In this document: positions 1 to 7,769 of the stretch, one piece after another
Position numbering within the stretch: position 1 is the first letter of the stretch
Layout: every line of letters begins with the position of its first letter
Source: Cymbomonas tetramitiformis
Lineage: Eukaryota > Chlorophyta > Pyramimonadophyceae > Pyramimonadales > Pyramimonadaceae
Length of the DNA: 12,735 bases
NCBI GenBank assembly: GCA_001247695.2
Contig: LGRX02013762.1
Span: forward strand, 18,442 to 31,176
Direction of reading: 5' to 3'
Notes under the pieces: generated by a model
Database searches by the model: none
Told to the model about the DNA's origin: nothing
The model's input: only the letters and a program-made list of their open reading frames with translations
Made by a program: the position numbers and the translations under genes

Positions 1-92
1 CCTGGAGGTGTAATCGAGGCTGCGAGGGGCGTCCCAGTCACCCACCTGGAGGGAGCCCTGGAGGTGTAATCGCGGCTGCGAGGGGTGTCCCA
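1..92. repeat. Tandem repeat, 56-bp period, about 1.6 copies
   Basis: A 36-bp block starting CCTGGAGGTGTAATCG at position 1 recurs at 57-92 with two substitutions, which gives a 56-bp period. The array may extend left of the window. No convincing reading frame crosses it. It sits upstream of the first coiled-coil exon, so it is probably intronic or 5' flanking DNA of that gene. Confidence 0.75.
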
Positions 93-225
93 ACCCCCAT
101 ACCAGACATTGTTGCCTGCCGACTGATTCGTTGCCCTGCGCCACTGACAGCCACGCCCTGTCCTCACGGTGGTCGTGAGAAGAAGAGGATTTGATTGCAG
201 TCGCGAGGAGGAGGATTGGATGCAG

Positions 226-303
226 GTGAAGAAGCTGCAGGCAGAGAGCACTGCAACGCAGGAGCAGAAACAGCGTCTCGAAGAAACGGTCGGTATTCTT
301 GAG
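226..303 (+). CDS. Coiled-coil protein, candidate exon A (partial gene)
   Basis: This frame encodes a Glu/Lys/Gln/Leu-rich stretch that reads VKKLQAESTATQEQ, then KQRLEETVGILE. It follows a TGCAG that can act as a phase-0 acceptor ending at 225, and it ends at GAG|GTGGGT, a good phase-0 donor at 303/304. Another acceptor is TTGCAG ending at 200 (phase 2). Another donor is ACG|GTCGGT at 288/289, which would make the exon exactly 63 nt like two later exons. With the 303 end, the heptad register (V, L, then V, L at positions a and d of the outer heptads) runs on into the later exons. The 3' end of the exon lies inside the first unit of the 55-bp minisatellite. The real gene start is not visible and is probably upstream. 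No enzyme motif is seen, so the role is unknown beyond a probable coiled coil. Confidence 0.45.
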
Positions 304-505
304 GTGGGTGATCTGGCGGAGCGGTCTGCTGCCGCATCCAACGGTCGGTGTTCTTGAGGTGGGTGATCTGGCGGAGCGGTCTGCTGCCGCATCCAATGGT
401 CGGTGTTCTTGAGGTGGGTGATCTGGCGGAGCGGTCTGCTGCCGCATCCAACGGTCGGTGTTCTTGAGGTGGGTGATCTGGCGGAGCGGTCTGCTGCTGC
501 ATCCG
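286..505. repeat. 55-bp minisatellite, 4 copies
   Basis: Units start at 286, 341, 396 and 451 and differ by only a few substitutions. Each has a core of TTCTTGAGGTGGGTGATCTG followed by GCGGAGCGGTCTGCTGC. The period is not a multiple of three, so any reading frame rotates from copy to copy, and both strands give repetitive pseudo-proteins. Each unit carries GAG|GTGGGT, a consensus-like splice donor, at 303, 358, 413 and 468. Reading through the first donor in the exon A frame meets TGA at 355-357. Confidence 0.93.
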
Positions 506-1073
506 TGCATGCAGCTTCAGGAGCGGAGGGTGGTGTGTCCACCACGGGCGCCTTGATACAGCACTCCAACACGCCTGAGGGGCAGCCGACTGATGGTTTC
601 ATTGTTGTTCCCACACATGCGCAGTTGTGGGGCTGCATCCCTGCCGGATCGCAGCGTACAGGCCGTGAGACTGACTGTCCCTAGGTCTGCATGCAGCACA
701 TACACGGAGCAACATGGTTGTGCGGAGACGCATTCTCGGGGGAAGCCCTGAAGGATGACGGCGCCAGAGCTGGATTGCGGAGTGGCGCCGGGGTGGGAAT
801 GGCACCTGCAAATGCGGAAATCACATATACTAAGGCCAACGCTAAGCAATCTGTTAAAAACCCAAACTCTATACCCAAAAGGCGGAAATTATACTTGCAC
901 GCCGCCTCTATTTGACCGGCTGTGCGTGCCATACCATGGCCAGAGGCGGCCCGCCTTGCGCAGACTTCTGTTCCGGGTACCCATTGACCGAGCGAGGGTT
1001 GTGCTGTTTGGACTTGGCTTGTGCTGCGCGAGGTCTCTGGTACGATTGGTGGCGGAGCCTGCGGGGAGCGCAG
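506..1073 (+). other. Probable intron between exons A and B
   Basis: This stretch runs from the end of the 55-bp array to the acceptor before exon B. Short overlapping open frames occur on both strands, but none has coiled-coil composition, a recognisable motif or matching splice phases. I see no repeat or RNA gene in it. Confidence 0.35.
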
Positions 1074-1136
1074 GAAGAGAGGTCCCAAGCTGCGAAGGAC
1101 CGCGTCACAGCGCACGCGGGAACGACAGCTCAGCAG
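1074..1136 (+). CDS. Coiled-coil protein, candidate exon B (63 nt)
   Basis: The exon is flanked by GCGCAG| at 1073 and CAGCAG|GTGCAG at 1136/1137, both phase 0, and is exactly 63 nt. It encodes 21 residues beginning EERSQAAKDRV and ending AQQ, which is charged and Ala/Gln-rich. Its core positions are less hydrophobic than those of exons C and D, so it may be a weaker coil segment. The acceptor lacks a clear pyrimidine tract, so this is the least certain exon of the set. Support comes from its length matching exon C, its matching phase and its composition. Function is unknown. Confidence 0.35.
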
Positions 1137-1454
1137 GTGCAGATCTCCCGCCTGTCTCCTTCACAGAGATCCAAAGCCTTGAGCGTCCGGGCAGGCGCTC
1201 CCTCCTCCTCGGACCCGACGTCGTGAGGCTCGGACTCTTGTCAGGGCCCAGACGTCACGCCCGCGCGGGTCTTGAAAAGGGAGCGTTTGGAACAGCTTTG
1301 ACCCTTTTCCCGAGGTGAGCCTGGCTTAGCCGCCCGATTGAGAAGTTGGGAATGGTCATGAATCGTATTGGCTTGCTTGGGAGCGGTCCTATGCCCAACA
1401 CCGGTTTTGTATATGGAGATTAGGTCGGGCGCTAACTTGAACAGCCAATGACAG
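1137..1454 (+). other. Probable intron between exons B and C
   Basis: This 318-nt gap starts at GTGCAG and ends with GCGCTAACTTGAACAGCC then AATGACAG. CTAAC lies about 28 nt before the AG and is a good branch-point candidate. No other feature is seen in it. Confidence 0.45.
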
Positions 1455-1517
1455 GAGCTCTATGACCGCATGAAGACGGCGCTCGAGGCGAAACAGTCAG
1501 AAGTGCAGCAGCTACAG
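1455..1517 (+). CDS. Coiled-coil protein, candidate exon C (63 nt)
   Basis: This is the best-defined exon. It lies between CAATGACAG| and GCTACAG|GTAAGG, a near-consensus donor, with both ends in phase 0. It is exactly 63 nt and encodes 21 residues, ELYDRMK-TALEAKQ- then SEVQQLQ, which are three heptads. The third residues of the heptads (Y, L, V) and the sixth (M, K, L) fit an a/d core. The same register continues into exon D as SRILQLE and RQATALR. It is most likely an internal exon of a long coiled-coil structural or scaffold protein. The protein family cannot be named from this much sequence. Confidence 0.6.
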
Positions 1518-2500
1518 GTAAGGCATGTTGCCATAGGTGCATGGCTGTATATGACCAGGTGGCGTCATCATGCAAAGTCGCATGTACGATTGTGACGTGT
1601 CGCTGCGGCACAAGCGCGAAGCCACAGCGGTCTGAGAGTTTACAATGAACAAGGCAACCAGGCTATAAATTGTTCAACAACTGAGTGGTCGCTTCTTTTT
1701 GCTTGCTCGAGACTGGAGGGACTTTGAGTCACACGGGTCTCTTCGGAAATTGAGAAATGAAGCATATCGCTGCAAACCAGTCGCAATCTGAACGATTCAA
1801 CCACCCAGAGCCATCTCGCAAATGGTCATCTCGCAAAGAGCCATCTCGCAACGAGCCATCTCGCAAATGGTCTTCTCCGATTTTCACGACGGCGGACAGA
1901 ATTTGGATGACTTAAGGAAGACGTCGCCATGAACTAATCGGACATGCTATGTTATGATATAAATCTGTAGCCATGTTTCCACTTTACCTGAAAGCTTTCA
2001 TATTTGCTTAAGTGGGCGAGATGGCCTCAAAACGGTCCGTTCCCCCAAGTTGAGGCTGCCGCTGAGACGCTGCTTCATAGGCGCCTCTCATCAGAAGATT
2101 CTGAGGAGAATCGACCATATCCGGATGCGGGTTGCTTGTCGGTGCCGTGCAAGATGCGCCTGCGTGATTCTCACCTCGCGGCTCTGCGAAGACCACTGCG
2201 CCAGCCAAAGGTTTGGCTTGACGTCGGGCAGATGGACAAGTGATGATGATGTTGTCATCCCGCCCGCCGACCTGCTTCGCCTTTTGGCGCTGTGTCAGAA
2301 TGTCGTAGCATATGGCGCATGCTTGCTGACGCCTGCAAATAAATGCTGACCACTGAGCGTTGTGCTCATCAGCGCTCGAATTTCTGCGGCGGGTGACTGC
2401 ACGAGGAGGAGCCAGGAAGCTGCGACATGCAGCGTCTGGGCAAGCGCTAGATCCCGGCCTCCAAAATTGGGGCTGCGCTGCGGGCGGTGTGGGGCTGCAG
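1518..2500 (+). other. Probable intron between exons C and D
   Basis: This ~980-nt stretch runs from GTAAGG to GGGGCTGCAG. It contains the 15-bp tandem array at 1811-1870. The open frames at 2004-2500 on both strands overlap one another and show no motif, so I treat them as chance. A small unseen exon inside it cannot be excluded. Confidence 0.4.
1811..1870. repeat. 15-bp tandem repeat, 4 copies
   Basis: The four units are CCATCTCGCAAATGG, TCATCTCGCAAAGAG, CCATCTCGCAACGAG and CCATCTCGCAAATGG. They are contiguous with no spacer and differ at up to about four positions. The array lies inside the probable C-D intron. Confidence 0.9.
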
Positions 2501-2752
2501 TCGCGCATCCTCCAGCTGGAGCGGCAAGCAACCGCGCTTCGCGCTGACCTGGCAGGCAAAGCAGCGGAGCTGCGAGGCAAGGAGCGCTCCCTGCAGGCCT
2601 ACGAGGACAACATAGGGCTGCAATTGGATGGGAGCTTGGGCGCTGGGCCTGCGCTGGGCGGTGGTAGCCAGAAGGACTACAGCGCGCTTGACGGCGGGGA
2701 CAAAGGTAAACGCACTCCGCAACACAAATTGGTAAGAGCTGTGCTGGAATGA
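2501..2752 (+). CDS. Coiled-coil protein, candidate exon D
   Basis: The exon opens in phase 0 after GGGGCTGCAG| and encodes a strong coil: SRILQLERQATALR, then ADLAGKAAELRGKERSLQ, then AYEDNIGLQL. The third heptad residues are I, A, L, L, L and I, in register with exon C. The first 42 residues (2501-2626) equal two 63-nt units without an intron between them. After the coil the protein turns Gly/Asp-rich (a GSLGAGPALGGGS segment). Two ends are possible: a donor AAAG|GTAAAC at 2705/2706 in phase 1, or translation on to the TGA at 2750-2752. If the second is right, this is the last exon of the gene. The domain family is not recognised. Confidence 0.55.
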   Translation, partial: SRILQLERQATALRADLAGKAAELRGKERSLQAYEDNIGLQLDGSLGAGPALGGGSQKDYSALDGGDKGKRTPQHKLVRAVLE

Positions 2753-2815
2753 AGAAGTTGGGCGACAAGCACGGCAAGAAGTTGGGCAGCTCAGCAGCGT
2801 AGGCGACCACTATGC

Positions 2816-2978
2816 GGCCAGACAGCACAGGCGGGCCACTCAGGGCAGTGGGTGGCCAGACAGCACAGGCGGGCCACTCAGGGCAGTGGGTGGCCAGACA
2901 GCACAGGCGGGCCACTCAGGGCAGTGGGTGGCCAGACAGCACAGGCGGGCCACTCAGGGCAGTGGGTGGCCAGACAGC
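2816..2978. repeat. 38-bp minisatellite, 4.3 copies
   Basis: Units start at 2816, 2854, 2892, 2930 and 2968, with the last one truncated. They are essentially identical. The unit starts GGCCAGACAGCACAGGCGGG and ends CCACTCAGGGCAGTGGGT. The identity of the copies points to recent expansion or ongoing homogenisation. The period is not a multiple of three, and the open frames through it are by-products of the repeat. Confidence 0.95.
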
Positions 2979-4116
2979 ATTCTACATCTTTGTGGCGAGT
3001 GACTTTTCTTAAAGGCAACTCCTGGACGCGGATCACGTCACTTGACTGAGATACTTTCAACGCATCGTTGCTGCTGTTTCTGCGTCGGAACAGGCATAGT
3101 GTAGATTCACTTCTTCGGGATCGGCCATGCCACTTGGTATCTGAATGTGTGGTATATTGGCTTGGAGCTTCAGGTCCTCTCGCGCAGCTGCGTACTTTAA
3201 TGGGGGAGGCGTATCTTTTGAAAATGGCCATCAACAAGCAGAGTGCAGGCGACAGAAAAGACCCATTGTCGAAGGCAAGGATCTCTTGCCTCACCAATCA
3301 CTGTTGGGATTCTGAAATGTTTTGCAAAACTTCCTTGGGGAAAGTGTGACTAAATAAGCTGTTCTGAATTTTTGACACTGTGATTTTGTCCAGGAGGTCA
3401 GCACAGCGCTGGATGCTTGGATCATGGCATCACATACCTTGAAAAAAGCATGCCAAAATAAGGGTTTATAGAATTTGTCCATGGGTTGAACTGATTCAAT
3501 CATGTTTGCTAGTTCTGTCGCGAGGATCGGCGAGGCGAACATGTTTCGCTGTTCGTTTATACTGCCGCGATCCGTGGTAAACAGAGTGTATCACCGCTTG
3601 GCCAATAAGATAATAAGAGGCATGCAGAGATGCAAGGAATGGCCCTTGATGTTCCTACTTGCTGTGGCATCCTATGCTTTAGAATCGAGAACGATGCAAG
3701 TAGACGCAATGGATGCCTCCCACGGCATCTAATACTCAGCACTGAATATCATTTATCAACAATTGAATTTAATCCTTGTTGAGTAAAGCCGCGTTCCCTG
3801 CTCATCATCATTCGTTATTAATATTCTGCATACCTGTCATGCACTGTCACTTTATCTGACGGATGGTATGCTTTAAAATCTGAGTTATTTTATCACTCGG
3901 TATAACCTGTCACTTGCAGGTGATTTCAGCCAAACAATTGAAGCATGTTGGCTCGGTATTCTAAACAGTGCCATACCAGGGAGGATGATATCATGATCCA
4001 AGCATGTGTCGGCTGCCGCTGCCACCGACTCGCACTTGCTTCGGCCGGAGCTGGGAGGGCAGCATCTCTGCTTGGGGTGTGCAGGATGCCAATCTGATTC
4101 CCGTGATACTTTATAG
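2979..4116. other. Gene-poor stretch, no feature recognised
   Basis: Open frames here are shorter than about 95 codons, lie on both strands and show no motif. No tandem array, long inverted repeat or RNA gene was found. A weak 7-bp inverted pair (GCATACC and GGTATGC) occurs near 3830-3880. Decayed retroelement DNA leading into the frame at 4117 is possible but cannot be shown. Confidence 0.4.
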
Positions 4117-4425
4117 GCCAGTGGTGCTGTGGCATCAGCACAGCACGTGGCTGATGGTGGTGGTCACAACTGCACACCGTATATGATTGAGGAGACACTC
4201 AAGCAGGTAATGTGTAATGGGTCTGGACTCAAGTCAATTGGAAAAATCAACATTTATCATGAACTCGGCACTGCGGCTGATCACTTTGCTAGTGGCTGAG
4301 TTTACACGCACACTCAAGGTCTTGGACACACGATGCGTCATATTTCCCAGGTGGGTGTCCAGAGAAGCTGCAGGTCGCGGTTACATTTGTTTCGGAGAGA
4401 CCGCTTAAGCAGAATCATGCAGTAG
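4117..4425 (+). pseudogene. Possible decayed RNase H-like retroelement remnant
   Basis: The frame starting after TAG at 4114-4116 stays open for 60 codons. It ends in a segment reading INIYHELGTAADHFASG, followed by TGA at 4297-4299. It then continues open for 41 codons (VYTHTQGLGHTM...) to TAG at 4423-4425. The segment resembles the final RNase H motif of plant-type LINE retrotransposons, where a HIYRE-N-AD-LA pattern holds the last catalytic Asp. Here the Asp codon is at 4279-4281. A different frame just upstream (about 4040-4090) reads WEGSISAWGVQDAN, which could be the first RNase H strand moved by a frameshift. If so, this is a dead copy with at least one stop and one frameshift. The match is short and made by eye, so chance similarity is possible. 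No reverse transcriptase motif was found nearby. Confidence 0.25.
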
Positions 4426-4696
4426 GAATTACTGTAGTTAGTTTTTAACTCAGCAGAGATTGTTGTTCACTTAGCATTCTTGGGATTGCACTGCCAGCAA
4501 CGACGGGCTTCCCTTGCATTACCAAAGTTAGTAAAGATCAGCGCGGATAAATCGGTTTGGTTCGTTGCGCGCACTAGTGTCGTTCGGTTTGATGCCAGTG
4601 CCGTTGCCATTGTGATGTTGCTGCGCAGGCTGTCGACGATATCATCCACTCACCAGCTGCGGGCTGTGGCATCGGGTCGTTGTGGTAAGAATGCGC

Positions 4697-5664
4697 ACCG
4701 TGCTTACATAATTGCTTTTAATTCGAAAATCGGCCAAAACAAGGTAATTGGAAAATACTGTTTCGGGACGAAATGAATTAAACGTTTAAAGTGTTAAATT
4801 TATCCTTTGTTGACATTTTGAGGGAAATAACCATTCAATTGAATACGTTGCTGTTTGTTATTTGTCGATACCACACATCCAGTCCACGCGGATTAATATC
4901 TACAACTTGTTTGTTTTATGTACGGTCGTTTGATTACCGTTTAATCGTGCTCCAATCTGTCACACTTTGTGAGAGGAAGCATGGCATCAATGAGTGCATA
5001 CGCCCTAAAAGGTCGTCCAGCTCCTCTGTGACCGGCCTTGCGCAGCGCTTTGTCAACCAGTGCCGCAAGGTTTTCCAAAACGGGCCGTCTCCTCACAGTG
5101 CTTGGGCGCTTCACAGCAGGGTCAGGGTTGCTTGCACTCAAGGCTACTCCACAAGAAATGCCGAAACTCGGCGACGTCGACTGCCTGCGCTTGTCGAGTT
5201 TGTGACGCTTGGCTACGATTTCTCCGAGTGTGACTTTGCCACATAGACAATCTGCCACGCATTTTTGCATATAAGACATGGAGGCTCAGCCTGACTCGTG
5301 TCGATATCCATGTGGTGCACGAGACCATCATCGTCGGATATGGCGGCAGTCGTTAACTTAGGAAGCTGGAAGAAAATGGGCTTTGGTCGGCTGCCCTGTG
5401 CTGGCAGGGGATTATTTAATCGTTTGTTATTGCTTGTTGCGTGTTGCTTGCGTTGACACCGACGCGCGATTTGCAGGCCATTATTCAAATCTTGTTGTTT
5501 TTTCTTTATTGGGCTGACAAGGTGTATTAATTAATTGATTAATTTCTCTGTTTGTTTTCGCTGGACAACCTGGGCGGTCCGAATTGATTGATTTCTTTGT
5601 TTCTTTTACATCGTTTTTTGTCGAAAGTACTGAATTAATATTAAAAGCAATAATGTAAGCACGG
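4697..5664. mobile_element. Possible DNA element bounded by 26-bp inverted repeats
   Basis: ACCGTGCTTACATAATTGCT followed by TTTAAT (4697-4722) has its inverted copy at about 5639-5664, with one mismatch. The enclosed ~920 bp is AT-rich at both ends and GC-richer in the middle, where a 112-codon minus-strand frame (4941-5279) and a 151-codon plus-strand frame overlap. Neither resembles a transposase I know. No matching target-site duplication is visible outside the arms (left ATGCGC, right ACCGTG). It may be a non-autonomous element, or the arms may be internal parts of something larger. Confidence 0.35.
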
Positions 5665-5670
5665 TACCGT

Positions 5671-5711
5671 GAAAGAGAGACAGAGAGAGAGAGCGGGCGC
5701 GCGCACGCGCG
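5671..5711. repeat. GA-rich tract joined to a GC alternating tract
   Basis: GAAAGAGAGACAGAGAGAGA (5671-5690) runs directly into an alternating purine-pyrimidine GCGGGCGCGCGCACGCGCG block ending near 5711. The first part can form triplex-type DNA and the second Z-type DNA. It lies just outside the right arm of the 4697-5664 inverted repeat. Confidence 0.7.
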
Positions 5712-5775
5712 AGACAGCGAGACATATAGCAACATATAGAGGTATCGAGACCGAGATATAGACCATCAAGGCACG

Positions 5776-6007
5776 GTATCGATATCTCCCCGATATCTGA
5801 TATATCGGTGATAATATCGGTATCAGTCGACAACCTTTTTACGACATATCAGACTATTGATATCTGTCGACAACTTTCGGGCCGTTATCAATATCTATTG
5901 ACAACTTATTTGGCGTAGATATCAATATTAGTTGACAACTTTTGACCAGGTATCAATATCTGTCGACATGATTGTGACGACGCGCACATTTGTGATATCG
6001 ATATCGG
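5776..6007. repeat. Degenerate array rich in GATATC and GTCGAC
   Basis: A unit close to TATCAATATCTGTCGACAAC recurs about five times. Its GTCGACA core, or the variants ATTGACA and GTTGACA, starts at 5826, 5866, 5897, 5931 and 5962, so spacing is 31-40 bp. The array is flanked on both sides by runs of ATATCGATATC-type palindromes (5776-5820 and 5995-6007). There is no coding frame through it. It looks like an old, diverged satellite or a cluster of palindromic binding sites. Confidence 0.65.
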
Positions 6008-6463
6008 AAAGGACGAATGCAGTGCGGACTTGCGGACTGTACACACGCGATCCGGCAAATTGAGTTTGAGGGATTTTGATTGGGAAAAGTCTTTTTGGGG
6101 AAAAGTTTTAGGACCATTTGGGAAGAATTTTAACATTGGCCCTTTTTGGGGAAAATTATGACATTGACGCATGCGTGACGCACGCGACGTATACTGACGC
6201 GCATGAGTGTGTGGCACACACCGCACACTTGAAAATTCAAGTATAAATCTGATTGCCCTCTCTGTGACAGTGACACTCTCAGTCCTCATTACATTTTGCC
6301 ATGGGTATAAATCGTACAATATACAAAATACCATATCTATCTATAAACATTTTATGATTCCGGGAAGATAGCTTCCAGGTCATGTTAGCGTGTGGTCTGG
6401 AGGACCAATAACCAAAAGTCTTGCGGGAATCCTTTTTCCAGCCAATAATCTGGCCGCGATGCA
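6008..6463. other. Intergenic stretch, no gene seen
   Basis: A loose duplication of a TTTTTGGGGAAAA block occurs near 6090 and 6143. A GACGC/ACGCG-rich patch lies at 6165-6205. The longest open frame is on the minus strand and has no motif. Nothing else stands out. Confidence 0.4.
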
Positions 6464-6509
6464 GTGAATATACCAAAGGTTTATATTCACCAAAATATTT
6501 GTTGGTGAA
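6464..6509 (+). repeat. Two overlapping, mutually exclusive stem-loops
   Basis: GTGAATATA (6464-6472) pairs with TATATTCAC (6482-6490). TTCACCAA (6486-6493) pairs with TTGGTGAA (6502-6509). Both stems use bases 6486-6490, so only one can form at a time. Short AT-rich stems like this can arise by chance. Confidence 0.5.
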
Positions 6510-6616
6510 ATTTGAATTTTATATTTTCCATTCGCACATCCGTGTTATGATGACGTGTCTAGCCTCCGCGTCACGTGCTCGCGTTGAAGAAACCATAATC
6601 CGCTCACACGTTTTCG

Positions 6617-6698
6617 CTCAGACCTCTACCTCACGCTGCTGAACAGTGACTTACGGGACCGCAAGTCGCTGTCCTGCGGCGTGAGGTAGAGGTCTGAG
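6617..6698. repeat. 82-bp near-perfect hairpin
   Basis: The arms 6617-6656 and 6659-6698 are 40 bp each and are separated by only two bases (GA). The outer 20 bp (CTCAGACCTCTACCTCACGC) pair perfectly. The inner 20 bp hold five mismatches, two of which would be G-U pairs in a plus-strand RNA. The extremely small loop is unlike a normal microRNA precursor. It suits a small fold-back element, or an inverted duplication formed by template switching followed by some decay. Confidence 0.9.
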
Positions 6699-7398
6699 GG
6701 ATAGTTCGCAAGCATTGCAACGTTGCATACTGATTATCAGGAGTGTTAGGAATAACGTATTTTTTGCGCGCGCGGGATCCGTGCATCTGAGATCTGGGAG
6801 GCCGCGCAAGGGTGGGGCTCATTCGGGTCAGCCGCTCGACATACGCACCGCATAAAGGCATCATGCATACTGTCGCGAACCCGTGCACAGCGTGGGATCT
6901 AAGAATCCACTCGTGGTCAGCGAGCACAAATGCAGTTCCCACTGCACTGCCCGAACTCTTTATAGCCATGCGAACTCTGACCAACCTCAATGTAGCACTG
7001 CAACTCTGCCAGATGCACTTGTAGAAATTTTAAAGTTTTTAGCACACCATATATGTCTCATGGGTATATCTTCGTTCAGAATAAAAATAAACGTGTAATT
7101 CGAACTAAGGGTCGCAGTTCGAAACGTTCCTCATGCGCATCGCGACTTCCAATAACTTGATAACTCTTTAGAACTGATAATTCAACAGGCTCTAGATCGA
7201 TATCGCACAGCAACGCTGATGTAAACACATTGACACCTGCGGGTTGGCATGTCAGGACAACAAGCAGGTTCAAGCAAGAGGGAAATACACATCGTAAAAA
7301 CCGCTCTTAATAATTCCGTGTCCAGGCTCTAGCTAGCCTCCTCTGAATCTGTAACCAGTGGATATCCATGTCTGTGAATACAAATCTGTCATGTTGGA
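6699..7398. other. No gene recognised
   Basis: Short frames on both strands (up to ~119 codons on the minus strand at 6631-6990) overlap and carry no known motif. A GTTCGAA near 7113 is not part of a tRNA cloverleaf. There are no tandem repeats. Confidence 0.4.
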
Positions 7399-7423
7399 GG
7401 ACCCAGGCAACGCGCCTGGGTCC
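7399..7423. repeat. Perfect 10-bp stem-loop
   Basis: GGACCCAGGC, a five-base loop AACGC, then GCCTGGGTCC. The stem is GC-rich and perfect. It lacks a following T-run, and in this eukaryotic setting a terminator reading is not supported. Confidence 0.85.
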
Positions 7424-7746
7424 CCACTCTCAAGTGAGTAACCTACTTCTGTGTATTAGCGCTGCGCGCTTGCCCTGCAAATACCGTAATACAGTCTGCT
7501 ATATGTCTTCCTATTATCTCGAGGAAAGAATGCAGTCTACCGTTCCGAGAGAGAAATTGAAAAAACACTACTGCCTCAACTGCCCCTACGCTCTACTTTA
7601 TCTAGCGATAGTCTCCGCGCACCGCGCCCTATCCATATCGATCGAGTCCACCTGTAGTGACTGCCTCGTAGTATGTCATATCTCTCTGGCCAGCTGCCTC
7701 CTGCAACCTCTGTGTCACCAGTAGTCCTCGATCACGTCCATATCAC

Positions 7747-7769
7747 CCCAGATATGGGTCATATCTGGG
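7747..7769. repeat. Perfect 10-bp stem-loop with 3-base loop
   Basis: CCCAGATATG, loop GGT, then CATATCTGGG. It lies at the left edge of a cytosine-rich stretch (7700-7900) in which CCACCA-CGACTGTC blocks repeat about 27 bp apart and a 14-bp palindrome GTCGCGATCGCGAC (7828-7841) sits between them. Confidence 0.8.

Noticed and set aside
164..502. 112-codon minus-strand frame through the 55-bp repeat
   Set aside because: It translates the minisatellite, giving the same peptide block in rotation. The opposite strand carries the better-supported exon.
286..505. CRISPR-like array
   Set aside because: Units are contiguous with no unique spacers, and the setting is eukaryotic. The same holds for the arrays at 1811-1870 and 2816-2978.
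681..1115. 144-codon minus-strand frame
   Set aside because: No motif, low-complexity Pro/Ala/Arg composition, and it overlaps the plus-strand exon B region.
2295..2915. 206-codon minus-strand frame
   Set aside because: It is antisense to the coiled-coil exon and its N-terminal part is the 38-bp minisatellite. Length comes from GC-rich repeat sequence.
4941..5279. 112-codon minus-strand frame inside the inverted-repeat segment
   Set aside because: The composition is not absurd for a protein, but no family, start context or splice support was found, so it is only mentioned under the element.
7076..7150. tRNA-like B box (GTTCGAA near 7113)
   Set aside because: No A box at the right spacing and no acceptor, anticodon or T stems that pair into a cloverleaf.
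7399..7423. Bacterial-style terminator
   Set aside because: No T-run follows the stem, and the surrounding DNA is eukaryotic in character.
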